A stretch of 8,079 bases of DNA from Legionellales bacterium (GTDB lineage Bacteria; Pseudomonadota; Gammaproteobacteria; PIVX01), in contig JABSQI010000066.1 of assembly GCA_013215905.1 (NCBI GenBank), forward strand, positions 1 through 8,079, written 5' to 3'. Of the stretch, positions 1 through 6,364 are shown in pieces (positions within the stretch are counted from its first letter, which is position 1; the number at the start of each line of letters is the position of its first letter). The notes below the pieces were generated by a model, which had not been told where the DNA came from, did not search any database, and worked only from the letters and a program-made list of their open reading frames with translations. A program made the position numbers and the translations under genes.

Positions 1-500
1 CGTAATTTATCTATATTTATCTCTTTCTGAGCAGATACTGGAATGACTTCTTTGCAAGGGATCTTAGCTGCTAATTCTTTAATTTTTGGTAATAACAGTT
101 CTTTATTTTTAATAAGATCTACTTTATTCATAATTAATAATATAGGTAGATCAAAATTAATTTGGGCAAGAAGTGCCTCATCTTGTTCCGTCCATTGCCT
201 ACTATCAATAACTAGTAATACCAAATCTACACTATCCATCCATCCAAGTGCCGATTTGTTCAATCTATTATCTAATAAATGTTTAGATTTATCAATATAT
301 CCTGGAGTATCTACTAATCTAATAGCAAAATTTTCTCCTGAAAGAATACTACTTACACATCCTCTTGTAGTTTGTGAATTAGAAGATGTAATGCTAATTT
401 TCTTATTCAGCAAGCTATTCAAAAGAGTAGATTTGCCGACATTCGGAGTTCCTATAATAGCAACATATCCATATTTACCAGTTTTCTTAAGATCATTCAT
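1..500 (-). CDS. era: Era, ribosome-assembly GTPase (3' end cut by window edge)
   Basis: Era is an essential GTPase that binds 16S rRNA near its 3' end through a C-terminal KH domain and acts in 30S subunit maturation. The visible 166 codons are the GTPase domain, with G1 GTPNVGKST (residues 17-25), G3 DTPG, G4 NKVD and G5 SAQ. The family is about 300 residues, so the rest, including the KH domain, lies beyond position 1. The start is the ATG at 500-498, which overlaps the rnc stop by 8 bases (ATGAATGA). With no ribosome binding site visible, translational coupling to rnc is likely, as in other proteobacteria. The segment after QTTR reads GCVSSI where E. coli has HRIVGI, so the switch I region is unusual. 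The pattern WTEQDEALL in the middle matches gammaproteobacterial Era. Identification is firm. Confidence 0.95.
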   Translation of the reverse strand, partial: MNDLKKTGKYGYVAIIGTPNVGKSTLLNSLLNKKISITSSNSQTTRGCVSSILSGENFAIRLVDTPGYIDKSKHLLDNRLNKSALGWMDSVDLVLLVIDSRQWTEQDEALLAQINFDLPILLIMNKVDLIKNKELLLPKIKELAAKIPCKEVIPVSAQKEINIDKL

Positions 501-1164
501 ATTTGATTATTTGTAATAATTCATGAGCAGCATTTTGCTCCGCTTTTCTTTTGGAACTTCCTTTGCCAATAGAGCTTTCATTTAATTCTGGTATTTTACA
601 AGAGATCTCAAAGAGTTGTTCATGTTCATCCCCATGTATTTTAATCAATGAATATATTGGCAAACTATAAGACTTAGCCTGAGCAAATTCTTGGAGCTTA
701 GTTTTAGGATTCTTAATATATTCTGGGCAAATCTCATGAATTCTATTTTTATACCACTTAGTAACTACCGTTTTACAAACATTGATATCACTATCTAAAT
801 AAATTGCACCTATAATTGCCTCAATGGCATTTATGTATATTGAACTTCCTGGTCTTATTTTATTTTTTTTCTCTGCAAGCCCAACCAATAAATATTTGCC
901 TATATCTAGCTCTTGTGCCAACTCTTGTAAAGTTTCTCCTTGCACTAAGTGAGCGCGACAACTAGAAAGCTCTCCCTCATTAAAATTATTAGGCAATTTA
1001 AATAAAATATCTGATATTATAAAGCTTAGAACAATATCCCCAAGAAATTCTAATCTTTCGTTATTATTTTTACTATAACTTTTATGAGTTAGAGCAAGCT
1101 TGAGCAGTTCAATATTATTAAATTCGTAACCAATTACTGAGAACCATTGTGAATATTTATTCAT
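493..1164 (-). CDS. rnc: Ribonuclease III
   Basis: This is RNase III, the double-strand-specific endonuclease that processes rRNA precursors and structured mRNAs. Its 223 residues compare with 226 in E. coli. The catalytic domain carries the signature NERLEFLGD (residues 35-43), giving the metal-site residues E39 and D43, and E115 matches the essential E. coli E117. The double-stranded-RNA-binding domain spans about residues 152-220, with PKTKLQEFAQ at its start and GKGSSKRKAEQNAA near its end. One oddity: the position matching E. coli D114 is Asn (N112, in INAIEA), where most bacterial enzymes have Asp. The start is the ATG at 1164-1162, five bases after the lepB stop, with no clear Shine-Dalgarno sequence. 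It is the middle gene of a lepB-rnc-era unit. Confidence 0.96.
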   Translation of the reverse strand: MNKYSQWFSVIGYEFNNIELLKLALTHKSYSKNNNERLEFLGDIVLSFIISDILFKLPNNFNEGELSSCRAHLVQGETLQELAQELDIGKYLLVGLAEKKNKIRPGSSIYINAIEAIIGAIYLDSDINVCKTVVTKWYKNRIHEICPEYIKNPKTKLQEFAQAKSYSLPIYSLIKIHGDEHEQLFEISCKIPELNESSIGKGSSKRKAEQNAAHELLQIIKYE

Positions 1165-1169
1165 ATATA

Positions 1170-1955
1170 TTACTGAATTCTATTAAAGGTTCTTCCCCAG
1201 CGAAGTTTAAAAAATTCTCCATTAAAACTAATCACTACAGCTACAGCTTTTCCTACAATATTTTCTTCTGGCATAAAACCCCAGTATCTACTATCGGAGC
1301 TTAAACTTCTATTGTCTCCCATCATGAAATAATGTCCATCAGGAACTTTTACAGTAAAATCATAAGATTTTCTTTTATTGCTAATGAAAATTTCATGTTG
1401 TTTACCAACTAAATTTTCAGTTTTTTGTTCGACACTATAGCCACTACTCTCTAATTTGTAAGCAACAAATTTTTGTTCTGCTTTTTTGCCATTTATATAC
1501 AAAACATTATCTTTGTATTCTACTGTATCTCCAGGTACCCCAATAACTCTCTTTATCATATAAATATTTCTATTAGGAGGCCACTCAAAAACTACAATAT
1601 CACCAATTTTTGGCTTACCTATATCAACAACCTTCTTATTACCTACAGGCAAATGTAATCCATAGGAATATTTATTAACCAAAATAATATCGCCTATTAA
1701 CAAAGTTGGCTCTAAGGAACCAGATGGAATTCTGTACCCTTCATAAAAAAACGACCGTAGAATTAAAACAAACAAAAATATTGGGAAAAATGATCTAGAA
1801 TACTCTATTAAAATTGGTTCTCTAGCTTGTAAACCATGAGCAGTTTGACGTTTTTTTCGAAAAAATAACCTATCAAAAAGAACTATCACACCTGAAACTA
1901 CTGTTAAAATAGTCAGAATAGTCAAAAAATTCAGATAGATAGAGAATATTTCCAT
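1170..1955 (-). CDS. lepB: Signal peptidase I
   Basis: Signal peptidase I is an inner-membrane serine-lysine protease that removes signal peptides from exported proteins. The 261-residue protein has two hydrophobic spans (about residues 8-28 and 54-70) joined by a basic loop (FFRKKRQ), the gammaproteobacterial topology with the catalytic domain in the periplasm. The nucleophile is Ser80 in IPSGSLEPTL and the general base is Lys135 in YMIKRVIGVPGD. The box E motif GDNRSLSSDSRYWGF (213-227) is intact, so the enzyme should be active. The start is the ATG at 1955-1953, because an in-frame TGA lies 24 bases upstream. No Shine-Dalgarno sequence precedes it. The sequence TATACTATAATA sits directly before the ATG and could be a -10 box for a nearly leaderless message, but it has no good -35 box. 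Normally it lies close to lepA; here 458 bases separate them. Confidence 0.97.
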   Translation of the reverse strand: MEIFSIYLNFLTILTILTVVSGVIVLFDRLFFRKKRQTAHGLQAREPILIEYSRSFFPIFLFVLILRSFFYEGYRIPSGSLEPTLLIGDIILVNKYSYGLHLPVGNKKVVDIGKPKIGDIVVFEWPPNRNIYMIKRVIGVPGDTVEYKDNVLYINGKKAEQKFVAYKLESSGYSVEQKTENLVGKQHEIFISNKRKSYDFTVKVPDGHYFMMGDNRSLSSDSRYWGFMPEENIVGKAVAVVISFNGEFFKLRWGRTFNRIQ

Positions 1956-1983
1956 TATTATAGTATACTGTTGAAAATTTCAT

Positions 1984-2140
1984 ATCCTCACCTACCTAAA
2001 GGAAGGTGAATCTTAGTAATTCCTCACGATTTTTTAGTTTCTGCTTCATAGTGGCACAAATATTACCACTTTATTACATACTTAACTTCCCGACGCATGC
2101 CGGTAGACTCTAAATTTTACTTAAGTAAAAACCATTCTAA
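1984..2140 (-). mobile_element. Decayed 3' end of an IS200/IS605-type tnpB element (remnant)
   Basis: There is no intact gene here, but the minus strand reads like the last codons of an IS605-type OrfB/TnpB. Starting at 2140 one frame gives LEWFLLK, stop, NLESTGMRREVKYVIKW, stop, YLCHYEAETKKS, stop (2026-2024). The pieces resemble TnpB C-termini as I remember them. The reading is broken by two in-frame stops, so the gene is dead. About 15 bases beyond the last stop lies a hairpin laid out like an IS605 right end. The part from 2080 to 2110 is richer in G and C than its surroundings. No upstream TnpB domain or zinc-finger motif is recognisable, so only the tail survives. The call rests on pattern memory and synteny (lepA and lepB are usually close together) and needs a similarity search. 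Confidence 0.45.
1988..2009 (-). other. Right-end-like hairpin (TnpB guide-RNA scaffold type)
   Basis: A 9-bp stem with one mismatch closes a four-base loop. On the minus strand it reads TCACCTTCC, TTTA, GGTAGGTGA, then GGATATG. The layout GA-TTCAC, stem, TTTA, stem, GTGAGG closely follows the 3' hairpin of IS200/IS605 elements such as ISDra2, where it is both the transposition end and the 3' end of the TnpB guide RNA. No run of T follows on either strand, so it does not look like an intrinsic terminator. The element would end around 1983, only about 30 bases before the lepB start codon. Confidence 0.45.
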
Positions 2141-2413
2141 GGATACTTACCTTACTTGTCAAATATATTCCTAATATTTGCTTACTAAAAAGCGATGATA
2201 TTTTTTCAAATCATCAACACATTATCTTTTATCTTGTTTAGTGAAAGATTAAAAATCACACAATAAAATTTACCAATATTTTTTAGCTTTTACCTTGGCC
2301 TTAAAATACTCAGACGAAAAATGCAACATAATCTATCTTTTGCAATTGACTCCCCCAAGCCCCCATAGTTTTACGGAATAAGCTGATTTAGTCTCGCAAT
2401 TGTTTTCAGTCCA

Positions 2414-4213
2414 CTAAGAATCTTTATTAACAGTTAAAATAGCCATAAATGCTTCCTGAGGTACACTTACTTTGCCAACTTGTTTCATACGTTTCTTGCC
2501 TTTCTTTTGTTTTTCTAATAACTTTCTCTTTCGGCTGACATCTCCTCCATAACATTTTGCTGTAACATTCTTTCGTAAGGCCTTGATAGTTTGTCTAGAA
2601 ACAATATGATTGCCTATTGCTGCTTGTACAGCTATATCAAACATTTGTCTTGGGATGATTTTTGCCAACTTCTCAGTCATTTCTCTACCTTTAAAATAGG
2701 AATTCTCTTTATGAACAATTAAAGTAAGTGAGTCAACAGGCTCGCTATTCAATAAGATATCTAATTTAACTAGGTTCTCTATTTGATATTTCTTAAAGCT
2801 ATATTCTAGGGAAGCATATCCTTTAGTAGAGGACTTTAATCTATCATAAAAATCAAATACAACCTCACTCATTGGGATATCAAAACTCATAATTACATGT
2901 TTTTCAGAGTATTGAATATTATTTTGTACTCCCCTCCTATCTAGGCATAATTTCATTATTGTACCCACATATTCTTTAGGAACGATCATATTTGCTTCAA
3001 CTATAGGTTCTTTTATAGAAGATATTTTATTAGGAGGTGGCAACTTAGCTGGGTTATCGATCTTTAAAGTTTCACCACTCGAAAGCAATATTTCATATAC
3101 AACTGTTGGTGCGGTTATTACAAGCTCTAAATCATACTCTCTTTCAAGCCTTTCTTGAACTATTTCCATATGTAATAACCCAAGGAATCCACATCTAAAA
3201 CCAAATCCTAATGCGCTAGAAACTTCTGGTTCATAAAATAGAGCAGCATCATTCAAACGTAATTTAAGAAGTGCATCACGCAAATCTTCATATTCTGAAT
3301 TCTCTATAGGAAACAATCCGGCATATACCTGGGGCTTGGCCTTACTAAAACCAGGTACAGGGTTCTCACAAGGAAATTTAAAATCTGTAATTGTATCTCC
3401 TACTGGTACCCCTTCTATTTCTTTAATTCCAGAAATAATATATCCCACTTCTCCAGTTTCCAGCTTATCAACTTCTGTTCTTTTAGGTGTAAATTTTCCA
3501 AGATATTCAATGTTGTAATTTTGACCAGTTGACATGATGCAAATTTTATGACCTTTTCTCAAAATACCGTTTATTACCCTAACAAGAGAAACTACCCCTA
3601 AATATGTATCAAACCAAGAATCAATAATTAATGCTTGTAACGGCTGAGAAACATCTCCAGTCGGAGGAGAAATATACTCTACTACTAAATCTAGTAACTC
3701 TTTTACCCCTAAGCCAGTTTTAGCACTTATACCTAGCGCATTCGATGCATCAATGCCAATCATATCCCCTATCTCTTGTTTTACTAAATCAGGATCAGAT
3801 TGCGGTAGATCTATTTTATTAATAACTGGTAATATCGTTACATCTTGATCAATAGCTAAATAACAAACAGATACAGTTTGAGCTTCAACTCCTTGAGAAG
3901 CATCAACTAATAATATTGCTCCTTCACATGCAGCAAGCGATCTAGATACTTCATAAGAAAAATCCACATGTCCTGGTGTATCAATAATATTAAATTGATA
4001 TTCTTGCCCCTTATACTCATGTATTAAAGTAACACTTTGAGCTTTTATGGTAATACCACGCTCACGCTCTATCTCCATACTGTCAAGCACCTGATTAGAC
4101 ATTTCACGCTTTGATAAGCCTCCACAGTACTCAATAATTCTATCAGCTAGAGTAGACTTACCATGATCTATATGGGCAATAATCGAAAAATTTCTTATGT
4201 TTTTTAAATCCAT
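2414..4213 (-). CDS. lepA: Elongation factor 4 (back-translocating GTPase LepA)
   Basis: LepA/EF4 is a ribosome-bound GTPase related to EF-G, linked to remobilising stalled ribosomes and to 30S maturation. At 599 residues it has the same length as the E. coli protein. The G motifs are intact: AHIDHGKS (13-20), RGIT (52-55), DTPGH (78-82), NKID (132-135) and SAK (163-165). The LepA-specific C-terminal domain is complete, including [27 protein letters not shown] in shortened form as [16 protein letters not shown], then [10 protein letters not shown] at the end. That VPQEAF.AIL ending is gammaproteobacterial; the alphaproteobacterial ones I know differ. The start [10 protein letters not shown] aligns with E. 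coli MKNIRNFS. A candidate promoter lies 43-71 bases upstream; no strong Shine-Dalgarno sequence is present. tlc ends 139 bases upstream on the same strand. Confidence 0.97.
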   Translation of the reverse strand: MDLKNIRNFSIIAHIDHGKSTLADRIIEYCGGLSKREMSNQVLDSMEIERERGITIKAQSVTLIHEYKGQEYQFNIIDTPGHVDFSYEVSRSLAACEGAILLVDASQGVEAQTVSVCYLAIDQDVTILPVINKIDLPQSDPDLVKQEIGDMIGIDASNALGISAKTGLGVKELLDLVVEYISPPTGDVSQPLQALIIDSWFDTYLGVVSLVRVINGILRKGHKICIMSTGQNYNIEYLGKFTPKRTEVDKLETGEVGYIISGIKEIEGVPVGDTITDFKFPCENPVPGFSKAKPQVYAGLFPIENSEYEDLRDALLKLRLNDAALFYEPEVSSALGFGFRCGFLGLLHMEIVQERLEREYDLELVITAPTVVYEILLSSGETLKIDNPAKLPPPNKISSIKEPIVEANMIVPKEYVGTIMKLCLDRRGVQNNIQYSEKHVIMSFDIPMSEVVFDFYDRLKSSTKGYASLEYSFKKYQIENLVKLDILLNSEPVDSLTLIVHKENSYFKGREMTEKLAKIIPRQMFDIAVQAAIGNHIVSRQTIKALRKNVTAKCYGGDVSRKRKLLEKQKKGKKRMKQVGKVSVPQEAFMAILTVNKDS

Positions 4214-4255
4214 AGAATACCATTACAATTTAAAAAATAATTGTACATCAAACAC

Positions 4256-4284
4256 ATTATATAAGCGAAAAATTTATTATTGAA
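4256..4284 (-). promoter_or_regulatory. Candidate lepA promoter
   Basis: On the minus strand, TTCAAT (4284-4279) and a perfect TATAAT (4261-4256) are 17 bases apart. Transcription would begin near 4249, giving an untranslated leader of about 36 bases before the lepA ATG at 4213. The -35 box matches consensus at only three of six positions, and chance matches are common in AT-rich DNA. Confidence 0.35.
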
Positions 4285-4321
4285 GTAATATTCAACAAAT
4301 TTAATAAAATAATTAATTTTG

Positions 4322-4344
4322 AAAAATATTTGCAAATAAATATT
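4322..4344 (-). terminator. Weak AT-only hairpin after tlc
   Basis: Just past the tlc stop the minus strand reads AATATTT, six bases, AAATATT, then TTT. This is a 7-bp stem followed by a short T run. It contains no G-C pair in the stem, so it would be a weak terminator and may be chance. Confidence 0.2.
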
Positions 4345-4352
4345 ATATGAAT

Positions 4353-5858
4353 TTATCCAATCTTACCAGAATATGGATCTGATAAGCCTTTAACAGCAGT
4401 ATTTAGCTTAATAACAGAAAAACCCCATAATATCACTAAAAATACAATTAGGACAAATACATATGGAATTATAAGTGAAAGCTCCCCTAAAATTATTAGC
4501 ATTAAGATATAAAACATAGACCCGAAAGATTTCCCAAGTCTTGTAATAATTCCATCTATGACAGCTTTACTTTCACGTTTTTCTTTCTTACTCAGTGGTA
4601 TAAATACCATCTCTTTTGTAGCATCAAAAATAGTGTATTTAAAGCTTCTTCCAAGAACTATTTGAAGAGTACCAATAATCAAAATAATATTAGCTGGATT
4701 ACCAAACCAGGCAATAATAATATCTGAAAACAATACTTCTTCAAATACTATTCCTGAATAAAACAATATTCCTGTAGTAAACCAAATAAAAGGGGTTGTT
4801 AGTGCGGATAATTTCCAACCATATTTACGAATAATTATCCCTGTAATTAGTCCATCCATTAACGTAGCAATAATACCTGTCATGAATGTTACCTTATTCA
4901 TAAATCCATAATAATCTTTACTATTCGTATAAGCCAATTTTACTCGATGGACCCAAACCACATCAGCAAGATTAAAAACAATATTGTATGAAAGTACTAT
5001 GAAAACTAAGAATATTAAAAATTTAGAATGTTTTAAAGAATAAATTGCTTGTTTAAAAGAAATAACTGTCCTTTCTTTTAAAGCAGAGGTCTGATTAGTA
5101 GATACATCACTAGCAATTACAGAATTATTTAAATAAAAAAAGATGCTAAGTATTAACCCTCCAATTATAGACGCAACTATCAGTTGATAAAATATCCAAA
5201 TATCCTTATCAGTATATGATAATATATTTGGATAATCCAATGATATCATCCAAGTAGCAATTAAACCCATAAAGATACCAGAACCATTAATACCCATGTT
5301 AAAAATTGGATAAAATCTTTTAGCATCGTTCATATTAGTAATTTCATTTACAAATCCCCATAGTAATACAGATAAAATGAATGTGCTCCATAATTCAGAA
5401 ACTATATAAAATAAAGCCATGTTCCAATGTCTAATAATGACAAGTAGACCATCTAATCCAGATGTTAAGAATATAGATTCTTTTAAATAAGAAGATATCT
5501 TATCTAGCTCAAATATTTCTTGATATGGATATAGAATACATGAGAATAAAATAAAATATGCAATAAAAGCACACATCATATAATAAAAAACAGTAACTCT
5601 ATTAAATTTAGTAACAAGCTTAGTAAAAATATATGTCACAAAAACAGCACTTGGTAAAACACAAAATATTTTTAAAAAGGGAATAACATTTGCTCCGGAG
5701 CCTTTTAATGTTACTACTAGAGCAACTTTCATATTTCTCAAGATATGATATACAAAAGTGCTTAAAAAAAACATTAAAAATATAAGAAAAACCCTCTTAT
5801 ATTCTCCAGGAAGGATTGGCCAGATAAGGTTTGGTCTTTTTACATTTCTTGCCATCAT
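4353..5858 (-). CDS. tlc: Tlc-family ATP/ADP translocase (nucleotide transporter)
   Basis: This belongs to the bacterial and plastid nucleotide transporter family (Tlc/NTT), inner-membrane carriers that in intracellular bacteria exchange host ATP for bacterial ADP or import other nucleotides. The 501-residue length fits the family (Rickettsia Tlc1 is about 498). Many hydrophobic spans run through it, consistent with 11-12 membrane helices. Family blocks recognised by comparison with remembered Rickettsia Tlc1 are LPSAV (68-72), ELW (155-157), DAKRFY (178-183), VVWVHRVK (300-307), KYTIFDATKEMVFIPL (407-422) and TRLGKS (439-444). Exact substrate (ATP/ADP exchange, other NTPs or NAD) cannot be told from the sequence. 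The start could be either of two adjacent ATGs (5858 or 5855); no Shine-Dalgarno sequence decides it. It lies alone between two spacers, next to housekeeping genes. The family is known for horizontal spread. Confidence 0.92.
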   Translation of the reverse strand: MMARNVKRPNLIWPILPGEYKRVFLIFLMFFLSTFVYHILRNMKVALVVTLKGSGANVIPFLKIFCVLPSAVFVTYIFTKLVTKFNRVTVFYYMMCAFIAYFILFSCILYPYQEIFELDKISSYLKESIFLTSGLDGLLVIIRHWNMALFYIVSELWSTFILSVLLWGFVNEITNMNDAKRFYPIFNMGINGSGIFMGLIATWMISLDYPNILSYTDKDIWIFYQLIVASIIGGLILSIFFYLNNSVIASDVSTNQTSALKERTVISFKQAIYSLKHSKFLIFLVFIVLSYNIVFNLADVVWVHRVKLAYTNSKDYYGFMNKVTFMTGIIATLMDGLITGIIIRKYGWKLSALTTPFIWFTTGILFYSGIVFEEVLFSDIIIAWFGNPANIILIIGTLQIVLGRSFKYTIFDATKEMVFIPLSKKEKRESKAVIDGIITRLGKSFGSMFYILMLIILGELSLIIPYVFVLIVFLVILWGFSVIKLNTAVKGLSDPYSGKIG

Positions 5859-5870
5859 ATATTGCCAGCT

Positions 5871-5899
5871 ATTCTCTCATAACGAATATTTTGGGTCAA
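5871..5899 (-). promoter_or_regulatory. Candidate tlc promoter
   Basis: On the minus strand TTGACC (5899-5894, five of six consensus) is followed 17 bases later by GAGAAT (5876-5871, four of six). A TGA just before the -10 box fits the TGn extended -10 element. Transcription would start about 5-10 bases before the tlc ATG, so the leader would be very short. Confidence 0.4.
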
Positions 5900-6067
5900 G
5901 CAAGAATTACCAAATTAATAAAAAAATATTAAAACAATATTTTACTAAACACTATTACCCTTTCTTCCTAACTTAACAAAACTAAGTATATTAAAAATAT
6001 CAATATAAATTGTTCTTTTTAATTTCAATATCTAGATACTGGTAATTATTAAAATTAAGCAGAATGT

Positions 6068-6120
6068 AAGTAATTATCTACACATCTATTGTCAAAATAG
6101 TACATCAGACAAAATTACTT
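6068..6120. repeat. Inverted repeat with nested hairpin
   Basis: Perfect 8-bp arms AAGTAATT (6068-6075) and AATTACTT (6113-6120) enclose 37 bases that contain a second small hairpin, CTATT-GTCAA-AATAG (6087-6101). It could be a protein-binding site or RNA structure upstream of tlc, or chance in AT-rich sequence. Confidence 0.3.
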
Positions 6121-6364
6121 CTTATTAATGTATTGTAAATTTATAATTATCTTCCCAAACAATAAACTAGCCTATACCTTTAGGGAGATAATGAACCGAT
6201 AAATTGTATAAATATAATTTACCTTATAAAGCATTTCTTAATTTAATTGATTCATATTGAAATATTTTTCTGATTCTGATTTCTTTGTTGTAAAAATTTT
6301 GATAATTGATTTAATTTTGTATATTCATAACTGTACGCAAATTACATATTATAAAAAAATCTAT

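Larger units (their letters stand above)
1956..2413. other. Gene-free lepA-lepB spacer, 458 bp
   Basis: No intact open reading frame with family features is visible on either strand. Besides the tnpB-like remnant and hairpin it contains a perfect 16-bp palindrome (TTTTACTTAAGTAAAA, 2115-2130). It also has a pair of five-base C runs (2352-2364, CCCCCAAGCCCCC) that stand out in AT-rich DNA, and two copies of GCAATTG (2342-2348 and 2396-2402) bracketing the C runs. A short imperfect hairpin (GATGAT/ATCATC, about 2194-2215) has no usable terminator tail. The part from 2161 to 2413 is not recognised. Confidence 0.6.
5859..6364. other. Gene-free spacer between repeat protein and tlc
   Basis: About 500 bases of strongly AT-rich DNA with no supportable gene on either strand. 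It holds the candidate tlc promoter at the tlc end and an inverted repeat at 6068-6120. A perfect TTGACA (minus strand, 6095-6090) lies inside that repeat but has no good -10 box at the right spacing. No clear terminator for the repeat-protein gene is visible. Confidence 0.6.

Noticed and set aside
43..516. 157-codon plus-strand open frame
   Set aside because: It lies antisense to era, whose minus-strand reading has all the GTPase motifs; it has no family features of its own.
1473..1658. Plus-strand open frame inside lepB
   Set aside because: Antisense shadow of a well-conserved signal peptidase gene.
1956..1970. TATAAT directly before the lepB start as a promoter
   Set aside because: It would start transcription at or inside the coding region and no -35 box with more than two consensus matches lies at 16-18 bases.
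1873..1983. 36-codon minus-strand frame beginning at ATG 1983, preceded by AGGTGAGG
   Set aside because: It overlaps lepB in another frame, and its purine-rich lead belongs to the right-end hairpin; no protein features. A leader-peptide role cannot be excluded but has no support.
2194..2215. GATGAT/ATCATC hairpin as a lepA terminator
   Set aside because: Short stem, long loop and no following T run in the lepA direction, and about 200 bases past the stop.
1..4213. Rickettsiales origin suggested by the AT richness and tlc
   Set aside because: LepA ending, LepB two-span topology, RNase III binding domain and Era middle segment read as gammaproteobacterial; the Rickettsia LepA I remember differs at many of these positions.
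5758..5976. 72-codon plus-strand open frame across the tlc start
   Set aside because: More than half is antisense to tlc and the rest is low-complexity AT-rich sequence; no recognisable protein features.
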